Part shown: piece after piece, positions 43,901 to 55,900 of the stretch | How positions within the stretch are numbered: position 1 is the stretch's first letter | Layout of the letters: each line of letters begins with the position of its first letter | From: Muricea muricata | Lineage: Eukaryota > Cnidaria > Anthozoa > Malacalcyonacea > Plexauridae | DNA length: 64,000 bases | Reading direction: 5' to 3' | NCBI GenBank assembly: GCA_963855995.1 | Contig: OY979717.1 | Coordinates: 37,157,497 to 37,221,496, forward strand | Program-made: the position numbers and the translations under genes | Notes under the pieces: generated by a model | The model's input: only the letters and a program-made list of their open reading frames with translations | Told to the model about the DNA's origin: nothing | Databases searched by the model: none

Positions 43901-46900
43901 AAATTGCAACACAATTTTCAGTATCGTATTAATTGCTGCTATATCGTCTCTAGCCGTAGTATAATAAAAATAACTGTTATAATAATTATATATAATATTT
44001 CCAAATTCCATGCACATAGAGCGGCATCCTTTGACGCGTTTAAAGATAATTTGTGTCCTTATAATTGAAAGAGCTGTATATGAAAGTTCTTAAATATGAT
44101 TATATTTATGTAGTAATCACGTATTGGACTTTCGCACTAAGTCAAAGGTTTTGTATGAAAACAAAGTTGTAGCCGAAAAATCGAATGCGTGTTTGCATGC
44201 ATGCATAAATGTATAAATGTATAAGTATAAGTATGAGACAGCGTACAGCACGCAGCTATAAAAACTTCATGCCTCGCTATCATTTCAAATTATCAAATTC
44301 TATTACGAGGGGACTCAGAATGGATTCAATAAAATTACGCCTGTGACTTTTTAACCATGCACTGTAGCAATACATGCGAGACACGCAATATTCCATGGTT
44401 ATATAAAGTAAACTTAAAATGCGAGTAAGTATAACACGACAAACACAACTAATAATGTATGAAAATATAATCTTGTTTCTGTGAATACATATGTTTAATT
44501 GCAAGATGTTTCAATATTCCTCTGAATTTGTTTTGTGACACAACACATGCTACAAGCTCTGTACTATAGCTTTACTCAGTTAAAAGGATATGGCAATATA
44601 TTTTTTAGCTTATCGATAAGAAACTTTGAAGTAACTAAAATATATGTTGTTAAATTTTTGATAACACGCTTTCAGAAGCATTGAGGGACAAAAAAGGACA
44701 TACAGATGTCGCAAAAGGGATTCTTGTCTTAAAGAAGCAATTACCAGACATATTTAGTGTTAAAATCTATACGATTTTGTATGTATATACTTCTTATACG
44801 TAAATGAAGAGGTGTTTAAAAAAATTTCCTTGAGATTTACCCCACTAACAGTAAGTTTTGTACAATGTACCTCATGCGACTTCATTATATAAAACAGGCG
44901 ACTATAGTTTCATTTGTCCTTTAATCTTTCTGAAACTGAGCTTGCTACGAAAAGTTTAACAACCGATATATTACAATTGCCTCAAAGTCCATATCAATAA
45001 GCCAAGAAAGAAATACATTGCCATATTCCTTTAAGGAATAAATGCAAACCAGGTTTCATCAAAAATCAATATGGTTGATACCAAAAGCACCAGAAAGACT
45101 ATGATATTTAATGTCGCTTTGTAACTTGGTTCATTTTACCACATAACGTTTCCAAATTTTGTGATAATATCGAATACAAAGTCTTCCAGTGTAGAAGTAT
45201 TCCTCCGATGTAGAAGTATTATAACCCTGCTGTAAAAAGGGAACTGTCTTCCGGACATTTTGGATCCTGCATGCTGAGCGTTTTATGTAACTATACATTT
45301 CGACTATACAAATTCGCGGGTTTCATAATGGATTATAATATATCTGTATTGGCACGCGGTGACAGTTTAGAAATTTCTCATCTTACAGAATGACCCTGAT
45401 TTTTTCATATCCATCTTGGATTAGTTCTTCAGTTATGGTTTTCATTAAGTGCAAGATCGACAAAATTCTCCTTCGTATCGTCAAGTGTGAAGTAAATCAA
45501 TTTATTTATGTAATACAACTTAATATTTCAAGATAGTGGCCAGATAATATGCATGACAGAGAAAAATCGGTGACACTTCCATCACACGCAATAAATACAG
45601 TCATGAAATAAAAATGACCAATTATTACGTGTCTTGGAAGTATAACTAAATCTTGCATGTTTGTAAAAAGCATATTAATATGATTCTCACTTCGGGTAGC
45701 ATAGGTCGATCCTTTTCAGGTATACCACAGCATTAAGAAGCACTGCAGCAACACTTAACCTGGCCGATGAGTACTACAAAACCCCTGTCAACCTGACTAA
45801 AAGTAATAGATCTTATATGTACATGCCAGTCTTTCTCATGATGGTTATAAATGATTGATTAATTGAGTTATTATATACTCCACTTATGTCAATAACATGC
45901 AAATAATATTCAAATCAGAACTTTTAAAGGCCAGCTAAAAACCATTTTCCACGAGTTACTGAGCGCTCAGAAATTAAATAAAAATGCGCTGCTACAACAA
46001 GATGATTTTTACGAACTTTTTTCCGCGTTAGATTTTGGACAGGCGTATTTAATTCCGCTTGTCTCATTCTTATAAACAGTGCTAATTAATAATGTTTATG
46101 TTATATGTATTTTGCTTAATTTTTGTCTCTCTGGAATAGTGTAGTTGCATGTCAGTACCTTACTACCGTTGCTTTTAATTTTCAGAGAGATGGAGAGGTT
46201 GGAACAAGAAAGGCGGATGCAGGAATTGGAGGAGTTAAAGAGAAAGGTATTTAATGAACATGTATATATGTATATATATATGTGTGTGTGCAATATGTAA
46301 AGAAGGCTGTTCTTCATAAAATTATAAATCTTGAGTATTGAGCGCATGCAAGGGACGTTGAATACTAGTTGAATTGCAACCATAGACAGGTTATTATCTT
46401 AGGAAGTCAATTTAGGAAGGCATTTTATTGCAAAAAGTTCTGAAGCAAAAAAATGCCCATTACGGAGAAAATGGTGATTGGTGATTGTAATCTTCTATTA
46501 TATTAGAGTACATGAATTACGGCAAAGAGGTGAAAAATGTCTTGCATCATCAGAAACCTAATGAAAAGCTACACATTATCAGACTTTTAATTTTTTTTCA
46601 AATAGTTGAGATTGGTGTTTTAAATGCAAAATTGCACAAACTGTTTTTAGACTTAACGCAAATTCTTACACAAAGACCTCATAAAGAATAGTATTATTTT
46701 AGTATTATATTGAGATTTTTGCCCATCCGAGGTACCTACGATTTTATTGCTGAATGTAATGCTACGATCTTATTGCTGAATGATTCCAATATAAAGGTAG
46801 AACTTTAAAACCATGAGTATAGAAATATAAGAGGCTTGAACCGGGTGTCCGAATTTCATCTTGACAATTGTCATAACATTGACTGAAATATTTTTTTTAA

Positions 46901-49900
46901 ATCTCTTTGGGGTGATAAATAATATTTTTTATTTAAATCATTAAAATATTTTTCACGTTCAAAGATTTAAAGAGGCACTAGCGATTGTTTCTTTCACTTG
47001 TTTTTTTCAAAGGCCAATAAAATTGGCAGACATTCCATGAATAATACAATCCTTCTTAGCGACCTTGGCTACTATATATACGGTTGCGAAAGCTACTGCA
47101 CAACATTACAAGAATATATAGTATTATATGTACGCAATATTGCGTATTTAAAGACCTTTGACTGCACTTTGGATGCAATGCCTTATTTGTACGATTGACA
47201 GTGCCTAGAAATGCACAAAAATATTTATAGTCCGTTGGTCGTTCTTCCGCGTTGACATAGTTACTGCTGCGTTTTTCACAAATCCTTGTATGCTAGATAA
47301 AATGGAATGGACTGGACTGGAGTCACAACTAGGCAAATCCCACCAACAATTAATACAAACACTATATACTAAACATACAACGCAATGTTACACGAAACAA
47401 CCCCGGCAGCAAAACGCAACGCAATAAATTGTTGTTAAAGAGTAGAAACGAAAACAAGATTTTGTAGAAACATGTTAAAAGTTTGCAATCTAACCTCACG
47501 GATTTTAGAAATGAAAAAAGGGAGACGGTTAGAATCGGCCGAGGAAATTAAAACGGTATAGCGTTTTTGTTTTAAAATTGGTTCCTAAGTCCGAACATAT
47601 AACCGAACATATGTAAGATGACCAACGTATGCACTTGACAAAATTAATATGACTGTACTTGATCTTCTCGGTCGAAGAATATTTTTTTTCGGGGGGGGAG
47701 GGGAGTTTGTCCTTCCGATTTGACTGCCGGTAGCGCATGTACCACAACGGTTAACATGTTTGTGATTTGTGGCGTAGGCCGAAGAAGAAGCCCAAAGAAA
47801 GCGAGAAGAAGAAGAAGAAAGGTTGCGAAAGGAAGAAGAACAAAGACAAGCCATGATGGCAAAAGCACGAGAAATTGAAGAAGCAAGAAGAATTGAAGAG
47901 GCGAAGAAAGCTCGAGAAGAAGAAAAACGTAGACAGGTTTGTGCAATTCAAAAATATTTACTGCTACAATAAGAGCCGCAGTTTTTTTATTTATATAAAA
48001 AATAACTCCGAATAATCACTCCAACTTGTGAATTTAAGGTACGTGTTGCATAACACAACCCCCATTAGTTTATAGTAGTGCCAAAGGTTCTTTGAATATA
48101 TCTAATATTTAGTTAATTTAAGACTACTATTCGATTGCTTTTCCTTATATATTTATTAAAATTGTTCGCTATTAAAGGTTCTGATTTTTTATACACAGTA
48201 TTTACATAACTTATTTATGTTTTTATTCTTGTAATTATCCTTCCATGCCATGGCATGCAATGTCATGCACGACCGGAAGATGTTGGGGACGCTTTGGCAA
48301 TTGCTAAACAGCTCTTAACAGCTCATGAATAGTAATTATGTGTGATACTCCATCGCATTACTTCTGGAAAACAAAGCGTATCTTAGCAATACATGCTACT
48401 TGTTCTTGTTTTACTTGGTTTTGACTCAAAGAAACTGTGAATTTTGTATTTTTGCACAACTAAATTTTATTCATTAGTCATCACTTATTATATGCGTATA
48501 ATTTTGTGAAAAGTGAAGTGATGGCAACAATAGACTAAGCGAGACGGATGACCTTCTGAGAAGTATCAAATAAGACGGGATAACGATCATGAACATTGGT
48601 GAATGCAATAAAGATAAATGCCTCATAACTGCATGGTTTTGTACCCAAGCATGGTTTTGTGTGAGATTATAAATGATACTGGATTCAAGTACAAGTTTCG
48701 AGAATTTTGGTACAAAAAATGATTAAATGATTAATAGTAATAAAAAATAATAATACTTGACATGCCTTGCAGGGTTTAGCAAGCATTAAAAAATTGAAAT
48801 TGCAAAGTTAAGCCCTAGTTGTTGCACAATTCTCTGTTGCTCTGGGGCTGTTTATGTATATATTTGCTTAATTCTTTGTCCATATTGGTGCTTGTCATGA
48901 TGCGCATGGGTAAATTTCATTTTGGGTGAGTGGTCACAGTTGTAATGAAACTCTACTACCTGTAGTGCGTCATCCAAACTTTTATTTGTTTTTCAGGAAG
49001 AAGAAGAGCGCTTAAGAATTGAAGAGGAGGAAAGGTAAGGCTTGAAAAGCGGTTCAAAGAATCAATTACGTGCAAAGAACAGAAAAAGAAAGCGTTCATT
49101 TGAGCATTTTTTACCTTTATGCACAATTTAAAGATCTTCTACCAATTTAAACTGCTAGTACACACGTTTTGCAAAGATAAGATAACATTGGTAAACATTG
49201 CTCATGATCAACATGAGTAAAACTGAGCAAAAACAGTCTTTGGTTTACGATGTTGATTTCTCTCTTGAAAATACGCAATTCGATATTTTACAGAATCAAT
49301 TTTATTTTAAAGACAGCGAAATCTGGATCGTGGTACCAATTATTGTGTAAAACTGCTCCTCAAACATATTTAGACTAAAAGCTGAGGAAGAAGAAAGACG
49401 TCGTCAAGAGGAAGCCGAAGAAGACGCGATATCACAGCTAGATAACGCACTGAAGGTACAATGAACGTGTAGTTCAGTTAATATTTATTCATCGCAGGTT
49501 ATTTGTTTTTATTGTCTTCTAGCAAAGAACGTTCGTTGCTAACAAGCCGAGTCTTGAACAATTACATTGCCGTGACCTCGACTTCAGTCTTTTCTTCTTT
49601 TTTCGCTTTTAGTTATGATTTCGTTACTCTCCCTAGGATGTTGTGCATGTGATTACCTACCACGACTATACCAATATAATCTCCAAACTCCTGCCCCCAT
49701 GTGTTCTGTTTTGTTCCATATCCATTTTAAATTTAGCTCTAACGTCATTGTAAGTGACACAAGTGTATACAGGGTATTATATTTCCGTTGTTTTGAGTTA
49801 ATTAAAACTCTAAGTACCTGTACTGAAACGTGCATTGAAAGGATCACCAGTTATACTTTGTTCTATAAGAGGGTTTGCAAGATGTACTTATTATTCTCTG

Positions 49901-52900
49901 TAAAAAATCATAATTTTCCATATGAGCGGATTTTGTTGAAGTTTTTGTGAACGTACACAAATGAGAGCTTTGCTCGACGTACGCATGCTATCTCGAAAAT
50001 TCCATCACAACGGTGTCTTTAAAGGGTATTTGAATTTAGCCTGTATAGAATAATTTAAAATTAAATCGAACTTTTACAAGGAGGGTGCTTCTGTAACCTT
50101 CAATCTTGTATATTTATGGCAACATTGAGAGTTTACAATACATAATGTACTTTTATATATAAAGGGTTGCCCATCGCTGTTATTCATGAATCACAATCAC
50201 TTAAATTTGTAGTATCGTTTTGTTTGTCTAAAGTGGTCAAACTACCAGAATATTCTGGTAAATATTCTGGTGACAACGAAGCTGAAATTTTACGGTTGAG
50301 GAGAAGCTGAGGGCAGAAGGAAGTGTGTTTTAACAGCTGGGTTGACATTGCAATTGTTTTATTAATCTAGCAAACTGAGGAATATAGTGATGATGAAGAA
50401 GAAGATGATGAAGCATTTATTGAACGTTCACCAAGTATCGTTGATAAATCATTGGAGTTACCTTACAAAGAAAGTTATCTCACCATGAAAGAAGGTATTG
50501 TACAGTGTTTGTATTTTTATGCATAGCGTTGGTTGTTTGTAAAATTTTGAATGTGGGTACGTATGAACAAAATATTAAATTCACTATTTTCACTAAATCT
50601 TACAATGCTGTGCACGCTTTGTTTGGGTTACCAAATCCCGCCAAAATCAAAACAAAATGTCGTTTCTTTGAAGCTTTAAAAAAACTCTTTTTATTTTGTT
50701 TCTTAAAGTCTTGAGAGCTTTTGATAGTTCCAAAGCCGTGACATTTTGTTTTGAGTTTGGCGGGATTTGGTACCCGACACCGCAAAAATTGTGCGCGCAC
50801 GGCATTGTGGAATTGAGTAAAAATAGTGAATAGACAATGGCATTTAATCCGCAATCAAGTGCTATCCGATAACAATGGGAAAAATAGATTACCGTTTATT
50901 AATTGTACTCAATTCTTTTCGGTTAATCGTAACCAATTTTAAAGGGAAATGGCAACAAAAATCTTTATCGTCTTATTTGAAAGAGACTCCAAAACAATAT
51001 ATAGAAGTCTATTACTGAATTGTTATATCTGCCTTATTTGGTGAGATATTTTGACTTGAAATCATTAGTTGTCCGCCATCTTGGATATTTGTAGATATGC
51101 ATGATACGTCACAACTTGAGTCACGCAATTTTTTTTTCTTACGACACAATAGGGCCATTTATACGAGCGAAAATAAGCCACGGCTTAAATAGGCCGCGAC
51201 TTAAATAAGTCGAGAACACAGCCTTTTATACACCAGTTTTACTAAATTTATTAAAATAGCCCAAAACACTCGTATAAATGGACCATAACGAGGTCACCGA
51301 AGTTTTAAATACCCATTACCATGACAACAAAAGGAAAATGGCTCGCGTTAAAAAAAAGCTACACGAAATTACTTTGGACTTGCCTTGGTCGCGAACGAAG
51401 CGTTTTTACGAGGTTTTCTCGCCTAAAATTGGCCGCGGCCAATTTAAGACGAGGCCCGAACCCTGGGCTAAAATTAGCCGCGGCTTATTTTAGTCGCAAA
51501 GAAATTGTACGTTTATACAGACGTTCTCGACTTATTTAAGCCGCGGCCTGTTTAAGCCGCGGCTTATTTTCGCTCGTATAAATGGCCCTAATGATTGCCA
51601 TTTCCCTTTAAAGTGAAGGATGGAAACGCTCAATAGATTGAAGTACAGCTTTCCGAATATACTGTATATGGTTTGAGATATTTAGAGGAATTTCTATCCA
51701 CTTTAGGGGGTATCTTAAATCTTTGGAAGAGACATTGGTGTATTTTACGAGATGAGACTCTCATGTGGTTCCGCGGGAAATTGGTAATGCCAACATTACT
51801 TGCGTTTTCATATATAGTTTGCGTATGCTGTACTTTACATGAGTAACTCCGGGTTGTGGGCGATGTTAAAGTTCCACTTATAATTTATTCACTTTAGGAA
51901 GCTTTAAAAGCTGGATGGCTCCTGAAAAAAGGCGGTGGAACTGGAACATTATCAAGGTTAGCTATGTTAAAATCTCATTCGGCAGGTACTTTTGAATCCA
52001 TTTTTAATAACTTAAAATAAATAAAGGGAAATTTGATTGCATACACATTTCCATTTGTATTTTTGGTTTGCGTCAATACGGTTGTTCTTTGCCCGTGCAA
52101 CATAATACTTTAGGTAGAGGCATTTACAGATTTACGTGGAAAAAATATCCGCTGCGACGCTTTGAGCAAAGATTTGAATAAATTCCAGAAGTATTTAAAA
52201 ATGGGTTGAACAAAGCATATCCGCTGTTAATCCACGTGGTCTTTATGAATCCTTCGTTGTTTCCTCACTTTGCACAACTTCTTTCTTTTTAGGCGTAATT
52301 GGAAGAGAAGATGGTTTGTACTGAAAGACACAATTTTAACTTATCATGAAAATGACGCTGAAGGAGCGAAATCTTTGGGTAGTGTCGACCTGAAAAATTG
52401 TCAGTAAGTATTAGAAATAAAATATCACTGATAGGTGATTATATGTATATAATAGGGTTCTATAAAAATCATTCTCGTTCTTCATAAGCTCTGAACTAAA
52501 CCATCGCCTTTTAGAAGTCTAATTTGTGTAACAATACCACCTATTTGTATTTCAGGAGGATTCTGGACAGCGGAGAAAAAGAAAATGCTTTCAGTATTGT
52601 AACGGAAGGAAGAACGTATCACGTTATCGCCGAGTCTGCGCATGACTGGAAGTAAGTAGCACACAACCCCGGGGTTTGGACTTACAACGATGCGATGTCT
52701 GAGCTACAAAAATAAAGTTTGGTCAGGTTTGATGAATATGAATGCGGGCCAACTTGGTTCTATTCAGCTGAAACTAAGATGCATTGTTTCTGACCGGTAA
52801 ATGATAGTAAAAGACCAGTAAAGATATTTTTCCTGAAGCTAAAAAATCTTGTCAGCGTTGGAAGTGGAACTTGCGATGAGTTTGCTAGTAGGGTAAACCA

Positions 52901-55900
52901 CTGCAAGTGGTACTGGTATTTAATTCTGATTTGTCTTCTTGCTTTCTTATTTAGCCAATGGTTTAATATCCTCAACCGAGTACACAGAGCGTCCGAGCAC
53001 GAACTTCGTGATATGAAGGAAGAGGCAGCCAACATTAAACATGCTATTGTAAGTCGTTTTTTCCAAACATCATGTGTACTATTAATCCAGAATTGTACGA
53101 GCAATATCGGATGATTGTTTGTTTATTATTACCTTGACAAAATTGTACACCTAAATGCCTCAACGCATGAAAAGCTTTTGAAGCACTTTATCCAGTTCTT
53201 GGTCTTGTGGAAGGCAATTTTCAAGTTCATCGTCATATTTTCTCTTTAAACAAAAATTTTAGAATTTTTCTTTGTATTTCATCCAGTGCTTTTTTCCTAG
53301 GTCCTCGTGTTCAGTTTTGTTTGTTGAAATACCTTTCCGCCATTCAATTTATTTTGAAAGTTATTTGTTTATGCCATACATATAAAGAGATTATTTTGAC
53401 ACTTGAAGCCTGTCAAACGCGAACAATGTAGAAACAAAATATCGAATCTCAAAACAGCTTCATGCTGTTTCTTCTTTATTTGGCCTAAATAGTGAGTCAA
53501 AGCTTTTCTTCTTTCTGTTTCATGTTTTTTTGGAAAAACTCTTCTTCTTTTTGACATAAAAGCCAAATAACCCTTTCGCGCCTTCCCAAACACGGCGGCC
53601 ATGCTTGGAGCAAAATGACAATACGATTTTCTTCACTAGTGAGAAAACCGTACAGCCAATCAAAATGCTTATACGACAATTTTTCACAAGCGAAAAAAAT
53701 CGTACGGCCAATGAAAACACTTATTCGCTTCTCCATAGTGAAAATACGATTTTTATTACATCCGATTACCTCGCGTAAATCTTTATGTGTATGGCATGAT
53801 TGTAATCAACAACGTCCAAAAATTTTTTCATGATAATAATCATCGTTGTAATGATTTGACATGAGTTGCTATATTTTCCATATTTTAGGGCACTATTGAT
53901 GTTCCACTCATCGAATCCTGTACACTTGGAGGTGTTCCAGGAAAGTAAGTTTTGTACTAGGTACAATCTGCAGTTCTCATACAGAAGATATAAAACCCAA
54001 TGTGGACAGTTGTAAACAATGATGCTGTTTTATGAAAAACTAGATTCATATTAATCTGACACTGCAGAGAACAACGAAAAATTCGTTGTCTCGAGCGGGA
54101 TTTACCAATTGAGCTATCGAGTCAACTGGGATTGGTAGCGAGTCTTATCCAATTTAAGTGCACGAAATATTTTCGTGACGACTTACGCTTGTCTTTGAGG
54201 ACGCTTGTCTTTTCGCGACGACTTAACGCTTGTCTTTTTCGTGCTCTTAAACTGGATACGACTCGCTTCCAATCCCAGTTGACTCGATAGCTCAATTGGT
54301 AGAGCGGCGGTTTAAAAACCCGAAGATGCGAGTTCGAATCCCGCTCGAGACAACGAATTTTTCGTTGTTCTCTGCAATGTCAGATTAATATGAATCTAGT
54401 TTTTCATATCTCTGAGGATGGTCCTGAAATGTTTTTTTATATCAAGGCTATTAATTCAAGATCTGAATTTTTTTCTGATTTACTGCAATGTTATATATAA
54501 CATATTGTCTCCGAGACGTGAATATACATCCACGTGTACACCCGAATATTTGAAAAATTTTCAAATTTTTTTGTATACAAAGACTTGTTTACAATTGAGT
54601 GCTTTGGTATTGTTACAACAACATGATATTTACTACTTACTGGAAACACAGGGAATATGTTTTGTGATCCTTAGATCGTAGATGGTGCACGAGATGTATG
54701 CCTCGGTTTTATTGTTGACCGGTCATCAAAAATCATGTTGCCCTCGCAACTATAGCAACGTGGACGTTAAAGTCATATTATTCCTTTATTTTCTGTTTCA
54801 GACCCAATTCATTCACTATAATAACAGCAAATCGTTTACTCAGCTTCTGTACTGATACCGTGGAAGAAGCAAATAGCTGGGTCGACGGTACGTTATTAGA
54901 ACAATTTTGTAAGAAGACCTGCGCTCTACTAAAACCTTGAAGTTTATCACGGGCATGATGGTTTAATTGGACGAATGCATAATCTCCTTTTTCTTTGAGG
55001 TTTTTCTTTAAGGATGTCTGACCATTCGTATATTGGACTGTTCCATTTGTCGAATATTTTAATTTTGACAGTAAAGAACTGCTTTTCCCGTAATGTACAT
55101 GTATTTTGACTTTATAATGATTCATACGCATACTGTATATTATGCTGTCCTTGCATCGTTTCGAGTGTGTTCAATAATACAGGGTGTATAAAAAAAAAGG
55201 TAATCGAACTTTGCAGTGCTCTAGCGCGTTCATTATGCAATCTACAGAAATCATTCTTTCGCAGGCGGAAAGACCAGGCTTTTAGCTTTCGATTGCCATC
55301 ATTTTTGTGAAATTTGAAGAAAGATTGGGCAAATACGAATCAAATGAAAATAGCCGGTCGAAATCACATATTTTCACCTCTGAGCATTACTAGGGCAGCG
55401 AATAAGAAACGAAAATTTCATTAATCATTTATCTGTCGCGAGAAACAATTAACAGCACTAAAAAAATGCCAGAAGTTTACTACCTAAGCTAAAATTGGTC
55501 AATTAATTTTGTAATTTAATTCCCTAATGGATTTAAATTTCAACAGATTTTCAATAAACTCCCAACGGTGAAAATAGGCGATTTCGACCGGCTATTTTCA
55601 TTTGATTCGTATTTGCCCAATCTTTCTTCAAATTTCACAAAAATTTAATGCCAAGCTAAAAGCCTGGTCTTTCGCCTGCGGAAGAATGATTTCTGTAGAT
55701 TGTATAATGAACGCGCTAGAGCACTGCAAAGTTCGATTACCTTTTTTTTATACACCCTGTATAGAAATGGCATTTGTAACATGGCAACCATTTTTTTCCA
55801 TCATTTTGAGTGTCTTCTGTTACATACATATTGTAACAGCTAGGTGTGTCGATAGTTCAGCACCATTGTATTATTATCCATGAATCGTCATATGGAATGT

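Larger units (their letters stand above)
39498..46185. other. Intron 25, 6.7 kb, mostly unremarkable
   Basis: The longest intron. It contains a small inverted-repeat element (41667-41820) and a tRNA-like relic (43434-43505); otherwise AT-rich sequence with simple repeats such as GCATGCATGCATAAATGTAT near 44196. No coding sequence recognised. A charged-helix exon of simple composition could be overlooked here. Confidence 0.45.

Noticed and set aside
47585-47951. Three overlapping minus-strand frames rich in Phe, Leu and Ser
   Set aside because: They are the complement of the Glu/Arg/Lys-rich MYO10 exon 27 and its flank.
49615-49950. 111-codon plus-strand frame as a host gene
   Set aside because: Lies wholly inside MYO10 intron 29, has no recognisable domain and shows no splice or start context beyond chance.
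54281-54351. Functional tRNA gene
   Set aside because: The anticodon arm pairs poorly, the T-stem is mismatched and the sequence sits in a transposon-like foldback with a deleted twin.
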